Origin: Gambelia wislizenii
Taxonomy: Eukaryota; Chordata; Lepidosauria; Squamata; Crotaphytidae
DNA: 64,000 nucleotides
Assembly (NCBI GenBank): GCA_030847615.1
Contig: JAUMIR010000004.1
Coordinates: forward strand, 220,461,001-220,525,000
Reading direction: 5' to 3'
Below are positions 35,111 through 45,939 of the stretch, piece by piece; position 1 is the stretch's first letter; each line of letters begins with the position of its first letter. Made by a program: the position numbers and the translations under genes. The notes beneath the pieces are model-generated. The model worked only from the letters and a program-made list of their open reading frames with translations. It ran no database searches and was not told where the DNA came from.

Positions 35111-35276
35111 AATCATCATCATCATCATCATCAGATTGGCCCCCACCAAAGTAGGGGAAACAGGCTAGAATATGTGTCCATATCATTAAAGAGTTGATAA
35201 AAGAGGGTTTTAGATAAATTAGAATCATTTTGCAAAGCTGAAATATATATGATTTACGAAAAGAAAAACCAGAATA

Positions 35277-35507
35277 CAGTCTTCCCTTCATATTTGCTGG
35301 GGTTTGGTTCCAGGACCACCCCCACCACCCCCCATGGATACCAAAATCCGTGAATTCTTATATGCAATGGCATAGCAAAATGGTGTCCCTTATATAAGAT
35401 GGCAAAATTAAGGTTTGCATTTTGGATTATTGTTTTTTAAGAATATTTTCAAGCCGTGAATACTTAAATCGGTGGATACCAAATCCGTGAATACGGGAGG
35501 ACAACTG
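35277..35507. mobile_element. Tigger-type MITE, 231 bp
   Basis: Ends cagtcttccc and ggacaactg, flanked by TA (35275-35276 and 35508-35509). The interior matches 8250-8480 closely. Confidence 0.87.
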
Positions 35508-36199
35508 TACTTGCAATTTCATACTACTCAGGAATACATTCCACATTTGCTGTTCAGAGGAAGATATTACTTCAAACACACAATAGTTTGGGGATGCAAC
35601 CTGACGTTTTGTATTTTTCTTCTTCGAAACTATTCAAAACACTGTCTCATGGCACAGATCTATGCCTTTTAAAGTGTTTGTGCTCTTTCACAAATAGTGT
35701 TTTAAAATGTTTTTGTGTTCTTTCACCAACAGGACTCTATAAGTAACAGGACTTATTACATGACTCTTGTTGTAATGTATCTAATCAGACCAGAAACAAT
35801 GACAACCACAACTATCTTCACCACTATCAGTTTGTTCTTTTGCTGATCACACACTCCCTTCAGGCCAAACTAAATGTTACAATGTGAGCCTTCTGATTTC
35901 CTATACAGAAAGGATGAGCCACTAAAGTCCAATGAGGGTCAGGCAGGAGTGCTGAATGCATTCCCCACCAATCATTTAGTGGTTGTTACTTCCTGTCTCT
36001 AATCCCAATGTAGAGAAAAACACCAAAAGAGTATTACAGTACTTGGAAGCTGGAGCTGGGAAAATAAGAGAACAAGTCCCGGATTCAGGACAGAAACCAC
36101 CTGCCTGTCCATACTAGACTTTGAAATGCTCCCTAAGCTCCTTTATAGGAAAAGCGAACATATCAAGTTATACCACATATGCAGAGCTTCCATCCATCC

Positions 36200-36500
36200 A
36201 TCGCTCCCTTTATTTATATCCCACCTTATTCCCAGGCTGAGACTCAAAGCAGCTTACAAAAAGTCAGGGAATACAATAAAGCACACCTAGTTAAAAACAT
36301 ACAACACCAAGATTAAAACAGTATTAAATAGCAACAAAACTGAAACCAAATTAAAATCTTACTTTAAAACTAATAAAAAGCAGGACAGCACCGTGAAAGA
36401 CCTTTTTTCCTGTTAAAATCAGTTTCCCAAGACTTGCTGGAAAAGAAAGGGCTTAACCTGCCATCAAAAGGAAAACAAAAAAGGAGCCATCCTAACTCCC
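36200..36500 (-). mobile_element. L2-like LINE or SINE 3' remnant
   Basis: tttatttatatcccacctta, then gctgagactcaaagcagctt: a reversed LINE tail. The right part (gggcttaacctgccatcaaa) matches squamate L2-type 3' UTRs as I know them. Confidence 0.55.
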
Positions 36501-36809
36501 CTTGGAAGTTATTTTTGGACTACAGCTCCCAGAATTCCCCAGCCTGCATTGCTAGTGTAGATATTAGGAGCGGGGTTGGGGGGAGGGAATTCTGGAAGAT
36601 GTTGTAAAAAAAGAAAAGTTTTTTAAAAAGTCTTCAAACTCTGCACACTCATGGGCTTACACTGCCTGAGATTTACATTGCCTGAGCATCTAGTTTGGTC
36701 CTCAGTTCCTTAAGAGGCAACTAAAAAGTCTCATTAATTTATCTAGGGAACCCAAGCAAGAAAGAAACATGACTAGTCTTTTAATTCTGGAACAACCTAA
36801 AAGAGCTAC

Positions 36810-36974
36810 CTGTGCTATCATGAGCTCCAGCATCACTTTCTTTAGACTGGGGAATAAGCCCGTTTCTTCTCAGACAGTAGGTGGCAGCTCCATGTTTGCG
36901 TAAGAGGTGGCGTTCACAGTTAGATTTGGTGGAAAAGAAGGCATCACATTTTTGACAAGGGTAGGGCTTCTGAC
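36810..36974 (-). CDS. RREB1: RREB1, 165-nt symmetric exon with one C2H2 finger
   Basis: The exon lies between a ctccattcag acceptor and a GTAGCTC donor. It enters and leaves in phase 1 and adds exactly 55 codons. It encodes QKPYPCQKCDAFFSTKSNC and onward: a C2H2 finger (C-x2-C-x12-H-x4-H) followed by a short tail ending GAHDST. The finger directly continues the HTG linker that closes the preceding exon. Because both ends share a phase, skipping it would remove one finger without shifting the frame. From memory, two human RREB1 isoforms differ by about 55 residues at this place, which would make this a conserved cassette exon. That is recalled knowledge, not something the DNA proves. Confidence 0.95.
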
Positions 36975-37304
36975 CTGAATGGAGCAGGGAAAAAAAACAT
37001 ATTTATCTCTCTTTCTAGTGTATCCTAGGAGCTCCTGTGTGTCCTCCAATCCTGCCTTCTTGCTTTATTAGCACATAGACAAGTTACTTTTTTCAACCAC
37101 AGTTTCCAGAAAGTAACTGGGATGAAGGACTTGGGGAGCTACAGGGCAAAAAATTAACTTTTCAAGGCTCTGTACATATATAGCCAGCCTGCACTTGAAT
37201 GTCATGACTTCATGCTGCCAGACCAACCCAGAAATAGATGCATGCTCAGTTCAGCCAATGATAACTAACATCTGTTGCTGCTTTTAGGACTAGTTACACT
37301 GGAG

Positions 37305-37477
37305 GTTGTGGTGGTGGTGGTGTGCCTTCTAGTCGTTTGTTTAGCCTTTACCTTCCTCTGAGGCTGAGAGAGCGTGATTTGCCCAAGATCACCCAGTTAG
37401 ATTTCATGGCTGAGCGGGGATTCAAACCCTGGTCTCCAGAGTCATAGTCCAAGGCTCAAACCACTACACCACATTGG
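37305..37477 (-). mobile_element. Sauria-type SINE, internally shortened
   Basis: In reverse: ccaatgtggtgtagtggttt head, gaccagggtttgaatccccg B-box region, tgaccttggg-like cttgggcaaatcacg, ctctcagcctcagaggaag, then a shortened 3' part with a GGT-repeat tail. Confidence 0.8.
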
Positions 37478-37581
37478 AAATCACTAATCCAAGGGCTGGG
37501 AATTTCTTTTAGCCTAAGGAGCAGATTCAACTTCAGTAAAGTTCTCAGGGGTAGGTGATGCCGTCTAGGATTTGTTGTGGT

Positions 37582-38700
37582 TAGAATCATAGAATCATAG
37601 AGTTGGAAGAAACCTCAAGGGCCATCCAGTCCAACCCCCTGCCATGCAGGAATACACAATCAAATCATGCCCAACAAATGGCTATCCAGCCTCTGTTTAA
37701 AAACCTCCAAAGAAGGAGACTCCACTACACTACAAGGCAGTGTATTCCACTGCCAAACAGCTCTTACTGTCAGGAAGTTCTTCCTAATGTTTAGGTGAAA
37801 TCTCTTTTCCCGTAGTTTGAACCCATTGCTCCGTGTCCTAGCCTCTGGAGCAGCAGAAAACAAGCTTGCTCCATCCTCAGTATGACATCCCTTCAAATAT
37901 TTAAACATGGCTATCATGTTACCTCTCAACCTTCTCTTCTCCAGATTTAACATGCCCAGCTCCCTAAGGCGCTCCTCATAGGTCACGGCTTCCAAACCTC
38001 CCACCATCCTGGTCACCCTCCTCTGGACATGTTCCAACTTCTCATTATCCTTCCTGAATTGTGGTGCCCAGAACTGGACACAGTATTCCAGGTGAGGTCT
38101 GACCAAAGCAGAATAGAGTGGCACCATTACTTCCCTTGATCTAGACACTATTACTGCAGCCTAGAATCGCATTGGTGTTTTAGCTGCTGCATCACACTGC
38201 TGCATCATGTTCAGTCTGTGGTCCACTAAGACTCCTAGATCCCTTTCACATGTACTGCCATCAAGCCAGTTGTCACCCATCCCATATCTGTGCATTTCAT
38301 TTGTACTGCCCAAGTGTAGTATCTTACATTTCTCCCTGTTCATTTTGTTAGTTTTGGCCCAGCTTTATAATCTGATCAGGTCATTTGGATTCTGATCCTG
38401 TCCTCTGGGGTATTAGCTACCCCTCCTAATTTGGTGTCATCTGCAAACTTGATAAGCATTCCCTCTAGTCCTTCATCCAAGTCATTGGTAAATATGTTGA
38501 ATAGCACTGGGCCCAGGACAGAACCCCATGGCACCCCACTATTCTCTTCTCTCCAGGATGAAAAGGAGCCATTGATGACTATCGTTTGGGTTCAGTCAGT
38601 CAACCAATTACAAATCTACCTAACAGTTGCATTGTCTAGCCCACAGGTTACTAACTTTTTTGCAATATCATGGGGGACATTGTATCATAGGGTATTCTTG
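37582..38700 (-). mobile_element. CR1 LINE, 3' part of ORF2 and 3' end
   Basis: On the minus strand a frame of 162 codons (38148-37660) reads [20 protein letters not shown], then [13 protein letters not shown] and [19 protein letters not shown], the CR1 C-terminus. Further upstream, in another frame, lie [20 protein letters not shown] and FADDTK, the catalytic aspartate motif of CR1 reverse transcriptase. The 3' end at 37582-37600 shows the CR1 octamer repeat (agaatcat twice). It is 5' truncated and frameshifted. Confidence 0.93.
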
Positions 38701-38741
38701 GCAAAATTTATCCAGAGGAGGTCTCCCTTCCAAGACAGCCA

Positions 38742-38958
38742 CCATGGTATAGTGATTTGAGCACTGGACAATGACTCTGGAGACCAAGGTTCTAATCCCG
38801 CTCAGCCATAGAAACCCACTGGGTGACTTTGGGCAAGACACCCTCTCAGCCTCAGATGAAGGCAAGGGTAAACTCTCTGAACAAATTTTGCCAAGAAAAA
38901 CTCATGATAGTGAGTTGTCATAACTCACAGATGACTAGAAGGCATACAACAACAACTC
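38742..38958 (+). mobile_element. Sauria-type SINE, near full length
   Basis: accatggtatagtgatttga head, tctggagaccaaggttctaa B-box region, gaaacccactgggtgacttt, cctctcagcctcagatgaag, then agatgactagaaggcataca with an ACA-repeat tail. Confidence 0.85.
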
Positions 38959-39022
38959 CCTTCCAAGCACTAACAGACCCTGACCCTGCTTAGCTTCAAA
39001 GATCTATGCACACATCTAAACA

Positions 39023-39226
39023 CAGGGCCCTTCTTATACCTTAATTGCCATGGTTCCATCCCATGGAATACCAGGGCTTGCAATTTAGGAAGTAACATTT
39101 AGGATTCTCTGCCTGAGAGCTCTACTGCCTCATGAAACTCTACAAGCCCAAGGATTCCACAGGATGCAGTCATGGCAGTTAAAGTGGAATCACAGCACTA
39201 TAACTCTGCAGTGTGAAAGGGCCCAG
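39023..39226. mobile_element. hAT-like MITE
   Basis: It starts cagggcccttc and ends gaaagggcccag, with subterminal inverted phrases (attgccatggttccatccca and cagtcatggcagttaaagtg). No target duplication was confirmed. Confidence 0.7.
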
Positions 39227-39229
39227 GTT

Positions 39230-41630
39230 CTGATGCCAAAGTCAAGAGGGTGGGATGAAAAAAGAAAATATGTTTTAGTTTAGAATTCCCACAGCTAGTA
39301 CCTAAACCTAAGGAGGGGCATTTTAACATTATAGAATGGGAGGGAAACCTAATACAAAAGCTGGGAAACAAGTCAACTATGATGTCATGGGGAAGGGGAC
39401 ATAGCCATCTGGGAAAAACCAAAGGGTCAGACTGTGACTTCACTAGGTCCAGAGTCCCCATCTCTGTGCCAGCCTCTGGTCCGAATGCAGCCAGTGGCAC
39501 CTTTGGATCTAGCCTGCAACCTTCTTTCAGCAACTAGGCCTCAATCATCATCATCATCCTACATTTGGATGAATGTGATCCCCCTCCTCTAGTCTAACCA
39601 ACTCAAGAAGGTGGCATTGGCAGCTGGGGAGGAAAATATTAACCCTCTTTGTGAACTCTAATAGCCCCTGAAAATCATCCTCTCCTTCTGACCAGCAGTT
39701 TTAGCTTCAAAGAAACATCCCATTTGTGTAAACGTATTTGTCACAGAAAGAACCTTTTGGTGTGCAGATTTGGCAATGAGACTGCAAAATGAACTGGACC
39801 CAAAGAAAAACTGCTGACACGGGTGGGAAATGTTATGGTGCTGTACAGAACAACCAATCAATCAATCACTTTATTTATATTCTGCCTTTCCCCCACAAGA
39901 GTGGGACTCACAACTTAAAGGACATGGTTTTAGGATGGGAATGCAAAGTAAAGGCTGGCCAAACGGCTACTGTTACATATCACATCAAGCCACTCCTAGA
40001 AACTTCTGTCAAAGGCACACAGACCCTTTATGGGATTCTTGAGAAGCACATAGCAAACACTGGAAGGTGAGGGGCACATGTTTTGCAAATGCACAAAGCC
40101 TTGGATTCAATCCCTGCAAAGTCTAGGCGCAGTTTGGAAGGGTTCATGCATAGCCAATAGTCAAGGATTATGGGAGTGGTAATCCAAAGATCCATGGGGC
40201 ACCAGATTGCCTACCTATGCCCTAGAGAAAACTGTCAATCAGTATATATCAAGCTACATGGCCTGGCTTGGTATACAGCAGCTTCTAGTATACCAGCAGT
40301 TGCCTGCCGGGAGTCATTTAGCCCCCAAGAGATAAGGGGGAAAATTATCACATTTTAGAACAAATGGAAATGACAGCATAAGTGCCATAGTTCCACTACA
40401 GCCAACACAATTTGGATCAGCAACTAGTCTTAAGAAAGGGGCTGCCATTTCACCCTTCTACAGAGCACCAAGCCTAACCTCCATGGGGCCTAATCTAAAT
40501 ATACAATGATGTCAACTGATCATAAAATGCCCCCACACCCCACCTCACAGCTTGATTTCCCCACAGGAAAATACTATGAACAAACTGAATCAAGAGGGCA
40601 ACATACAAGAATAAAAGTGGGGAAGGCTCTTCAGAAATAAAAACTAAGGCAGAAAATTTAACTCATTCTAAAAAAACAGCAGCAGTTGTGACAGCAACCA
40701 TCACCAACCAAACCACCAACTCAGTAGAATTGGTAAAATTCTCCATGTGATAGGAAAATAATGGCTGGGGAACAGGACAGACAAAGTGCTATAGGAAAGC
40801 TGCTATAGGAGATACTGCTACCACATCCCTTTAGCACAATGCAGGCCTTATGGATGTCTGCATCACATTAATCTTCCACCATAAATTGCCTTCGGCACAA
40901 GTATAGCAGCCATGGTGCTTCCTTTGCTACTGTTGGTTTAACTATTTTTTCTTGTTTTCCACCCCAAATATTAAAACAGCAACACAGAACAGTTGGCCGT
41001 TTCTACAGCAAGCAGAGACCTGGAAGCGAACGCTCATTAGTCAGCTGGCTAAACAGGGCTACAATTCTGTATGCATCCTTGGGACAATTCACATAACTTT
41101 GTTTAATATACAAATCATGACTTTCTGCTGCCAACTTCACTGGCAGTATGGAAGAAAAACCTAATACAGACTGACATTCACTAACAATGTAAACATACAG
41201 AGAATAAATAATTATCTTCATTCTCCTGTACTTAACCAAAGTCACTTCTAATTTAAAAATTATTAACCTGAGACTATCTTGGTCCTGGATTCTTGGTGAT
41301 AAAAGTGCAAACTACAGCCACACTACACTGAACTCAGGACAGGAGCAGAAAATCTCCACATTTTATTTAAATTTAGAAGAGACCTATCACTACAAAAAAA
41401 ATTCTTCAATTGCATTGAATATCTGCATTTCAAAGCCTGCTTCGAACAAAAGGTCTGAGAAGCTAGAAAAAAACTTAAATGAGATACAGCTAAATGTTTG
41501 TGTTGTTTTTTTAAATCACTCCATTGCTGTAACCATACTGTAAAAAATATTTTGTTTACCTTTTCTGCCTAAAAAAGCTGTTTCATTCTTTTTCTCTTTT
41601 TGGACCAGGCAAATTACTGTTAAAGATTCT
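39230..41630. other. RREB1 intron with scattered repeat scraps
   Basis: A LINE-tail-like piece lies at about 39858-39915 (actttatttatattctgcct) and a hAT-like scrap at about 40120-40225. No exon-like sequence was recognised. Confidence 0.45.
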
Positions 41631-41631
41631 T

Positions 41632-41700
41632 TCACAGAATCAGAGTTGAAAGGGTTCCCCAAGGGCCATCTAATCCAACACTATGCCAGTGCAAGAATAA
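41632..41700 (-). mobile_element. CR1 3' end scrap
   Basis: acagaatcagagttgaaagg, aagggccatctaatccaaca: a decayed CR1 tail. Confidence 0.65.
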
Positions 41701-42556
41701 ATTTCCCCCCAAGGTAATATGGTATTACTTATGTTCAATTCACAAACTCAAATAGATGGCAGGTGTCCAAGAAGACTGGAAAAGACTACTCCACAGATTA
41801 AACCAAGGAGTGCTGCATGTTTCTGTATCTATGCACCACACACAATTTTTGTCAGGTCACTAAAAATCTGCAGGTCGCTTATCAGTAGTTTGCAAAACTG
41901 CCCATGAGCATGATTCACATATTCAGGAGCTGCAAGAAGCTGACATATACAGGAGCTACATAATGGGAACTATCTGCATTACCGAGCATTATGTGAAGAA
42001 GATGTTCTAAATAAATACAAATGAAAGAGTGTAGCTGGCAAACAGAAAGATAGTAATGACAACAAAATTAGATTATTGCCACAGTACTTTTACAAGTATT
42101 AAATCCAGAACTAAATTTGGTTCAACAGTAATAACATTCAAAAGGTGTGACAGCAGTTTATTTTAAATTAGCTTGCTTCTATTTATGAATGTATTCCCAT
42201 AGCATTTACAAAGGAGTAAACATGTCCATCTCTGGTCCCTCCTTCCTTTCAAATTTTAGTTACCTGACTGTAGCATAGCATATTAATTCTCACATGGAGC
42301 TAGAAAAGCCTCTCTAAACACGACTTTAGAAACTTTCCACTTTTAGGGAATCCTTCAGTAAGGGCACCTTTCTGTTTTGTAGAAGATTTTGGGTACCCAC
42401 AAAATTACAGGGGACTGACCTGCTAAGCTTGAATTGAAGGCATAACATATAACACACTTAATATTCCCAGCTCAGAAAACTAGGTCTAGTATGAGCCTTG
42501 CCACAACGGTTGAGAGAAAGGCTGATTGTTGCCATGAAATATACCTGCAAAGACTA

Positions 42557-43210
42557 AGGACTTATTCAGATGGGCTATTTAATCTGTGGGAGGCACGGAA
42601 CAGGGTCGAGAAAAAGTCTCCCTTTCAGATGATGTTGTCCACTTTCCGTGCCTCTCCCATCCTCATTCCGGTTTCTCCCGTGATATTCTAATTACGGGGA
42701 AACATCATCAATAGACCACCCGTTCCATTTCTGTCATGGAATCAGGGTGGTCTGAAAGGTGCCCCATTCCTCTCCTGCGATGACAGCTACGGGGGAGGAA
42801 ATGATAACGGGTGGTCTATTGATGATTTTGATACTTCCGGACATGGAGAGGGGCATCCAAGTGAGTGGCACCCTTTCCCCCACCCCTGGGTTACTTGGGG
42901 TTTTTGTGTGTTTTGTGTGTGTGTGTGTGCTTTTTAGCTTTGTGTACTGTTTAAATGCATTTTTGACGTTTTATTTTTTACTTTCCCTCACATTGTTCTC
43001 TCGCGAGAACGTGCGGGATTTGCCTTCCAGGTCGTAAATGCAGCCTTATGACGGCTGCATTTACTCCCAGAGAGCAAGGGGAGGTGGAGGATGTTCCTGC
43101 CGCGGAATCAAGGTAAGTGTGCAAACGTTTTTACCTTATTCTGCGGCAGGAACGGGAATGGAGATGGCGGGGCAGGAACAGGGCATTTTGGCCCCATCTG
43201 AAAAAGTCCT
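42557..43210. mobile_element. 654-bp CpG-rich DNA transposon without transposase
   Basis: The inverted ends are aggacttattcagatgggc and, in reverse from the right, aggactttttcagatgggg. It contains inverted internal pieces (ggtggtctattgatgatttt and aaacatcatcaatagaccac), a TG repeat (42905-42930) and a GC-rich right arm with tctcgcgagaacgtgcggg. Flanking CTA and ATA are at best a decayed 3-bp duplication. Confidence 0.75.
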
Positions 43211-45239
43211 ATAAAGCCTTTGGGCTCATTTCACATAGCAACTCAGAACATTACATCAGCTCAGGCAGGTAGACTGTCAAGTAACAGGATGGCTGAATAT
43301 ACAGCATAATGCTGGTCTCACATCACCAGGCACACACACTGGAAACCTGGCCATCTGACCAGGGAAATTGACCCTTTATGGAGAGTAACAACATCATCTC
43401 CACATTCCTCAATGCCATCTCCACATCATTTACCCAAATGACACATCTGTGAGAAGTATACTCCCTCCCTTGTATCCAAGCAAATCTCTTAATTTCCCAC
43501 TGAAAGTAACACAATTTTTAAAAAATTAAGGAAAGCCAGAACACAGCCTGAAAAACAAACAATCATTGACACTGGCCATGCTCGCTGGAGTATATGAGAG
43601 GTGTACTTCGAAACATCTGAAGGACAGCAGATTGCCCAACCCTTCTTTATATCAATGACTTATCTAAGAAGACAAAGATGTGGCAAATCAGATAGTCAAT
43701 CAACTAATACGTTTTGTCAACAGTATTCAGGGCAATGAATCTCTAGTGTCTATTTACGAATTGCTCTAGAAACTCTGTTTTTCATGTATCAAGAATTTTC
43801 AGGTTAAACTGAAACCCACCTTTTTCTCAGATATAAATACACACAGACCAACAGAAAGATTTACCAGGAAGACTCATAATCTTCTAGCAGTAACTATTTT
43901 TAAAATGTTAAAATTCACAATTGCTCTACCAAGAATACTCTGCAAACTCTACAGTGGCAGGAAATGATACTTTCAGCAGCCAAGCAGTGGAGGGAAAATG
44001 AGCCTGTGTGAAAACAGCTCAGGTTCACTCTGCAGCTGCTTCCCCATTTTAAATCCTCCTTCCACAGCAACTTTCCTAACCCACAGGGTTTAAACGATGG
44101 CAAAATCTTGAATTTAACTTCCCACAAGTGAAAAGCTTGAGGGGTTAATCTGAAGCAGGGAAACAACAGCTTGGGAAAGAGTTAAGCACTGCTTCCCCCT
44201 TTCCTATCATCCCTAACAGAAGCAGTTTTTCTTTTTCTCAACAAAACTATGGAACATGTACCTCAAAGTCCAAGGCTGACCTATGTTCCATCTAATCTAG
44301 TTCTGCTGACTCCAGCCTTCCCAAACCTGGGTCCTTCCAAGCTTTTCCCTACAATTCTCAACACCTCTCACCAATGGTAATGCTGGCTGGAGCTGTAGGC
44401 CAAGACATATACAGTATAGTAAATTCTGCTTGGGGAGGGTGGTTTACCATACACGACAGTGATGCTCCAAGGTGTTATCCATGAAATTTTCCCAGCCCAT
44501 CAATCCTTTAAATTATAGATGCTAGATACCAAATCTGGGACAGAGTATACAGTAATTTGAGTTAGGATTTGTCCAGTGCTGTTTCACAGCAAAAGAAATC
44601 CCCCATAACAGGGGTGGGGAACTTGTAGTTCTTCATATATTGTTAGATTGTAACTCACGCCTCATCGATTATGCATACTAGGCCTGATTGGACATATAGT
44701 CCAATAACCACTGGAAGGTCACATGTCTTCCACCCTGCCCTACACTGAGAACTATGTTTAGATGTTATGTAGTCAGTTAATACTGAACAAACAATGTTCG
44801 TGAACTACCTTCCATCCACCAGGTGTTACATTCCATTATTTCCTCCCCTTTACACTCAAGCCAGTAAATTCTTGCCATTACATCCAAGCCAATAAATCAG
44901 TTTGCACTGGCCCTGCAGATGAAATGATAAGACAGGTTTTGACTCTGCAAACACTGTCCTTGTTCTAGCAGTGCTGCATGTACAGTGTCCCAGTTATCTC
45001 CTGTATTAAGCTAATACATACAACTAATTTATAAATGTAATGTACAGTAGAACCATAAGGTTCATGACAAAGTTATGGGTCTTTTTAAGGATGGCACAAG
45101 AGACAATAACATTGATAATTCCCTACATAAGCAAATCACACAGCTTGGAATCATTATTGTTATTGCTGTAATTTTTAAAAAAATATCAAGTGGCTATTCT
45201 TCATTATTCAGCTTGTTGTTAAAATGCACATTACTTATA
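43211..45239. other. RREB1 intron, with one MITE-like piece
   Basis: A hAT-like segment lies at about 44607-44750 (aggggtggggaacttgtagt to accactggaaggtcacatgt). Otherwise nothing was recognised. Confidence 0.5.
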
Positions 45240-45503
45240 CACTCAGACCGCCATATCTGTGGAGGTTCAGTTCCTGGACTTACCACAGATACTGGAGACC
45301 AGTGATAACAGTGAACTGTGTTAAAATAAAGAACTTTTGGTAAAAACATACCATACAATTGCACTGAAGGACCTAGAAGATGCCTAGAGAGGACACCTCT
45401 CTACATATTTTCAAGCACAACTCTATGATATATGTCCCTATTTTGTGTCCCGCAGATAACTGAAGCAGAGGGTATTGGTTCTGTGGATATGGCGGTCCAA
45501 GTG
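45240..45503. mobile_element. Tigger-like MITE, 264 bp
   Basis: The terminal repeats cactcagaccgccatatc and, in reverse, cacttggaccgccatatc match at 16 of 18 positions. TA flanks both ends (45238-45239 and 45504-45505). It ends about 440 bp from the donor of the large RREB1 exon. Confidence 0.85.
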
Positions 45504-45939
45504 TACATTATTTTTTAGTTCCTGGGGGTGGGGATCCATCCAAAACATAAGAAAGTAGCCAAAATTTGGGGGGAGAAAAACCAAAGCACCCCCCCAAAGT
45601 AATTAATGAACATTAATCGTTATTTTTAAAGCAACAATGTTACCAGTCATTATATTATTTTGCAAAAGAAGCATTGTTATGCTCACATTACCGCAAAAGT
45701 TATTAGTTGCATTGTTTCTTACAATATTTTACTTCGAGTCTCTGAAATTTACCCTGCAGGGACCACATACTAAAGTCTGCATACTTCTCTCACTTATCCT
45801 GGCAATTTCTTCTGGACTGGGCAAGTTGATGTATTTTCTGTGCAGAACCATATCCAGACACCAGTCTACTAACTGCAACATCTGTTCAACAACAAATACT
45901 GTCTTATACCCCAAGACCATTTCACAATGTAACTCTTAC

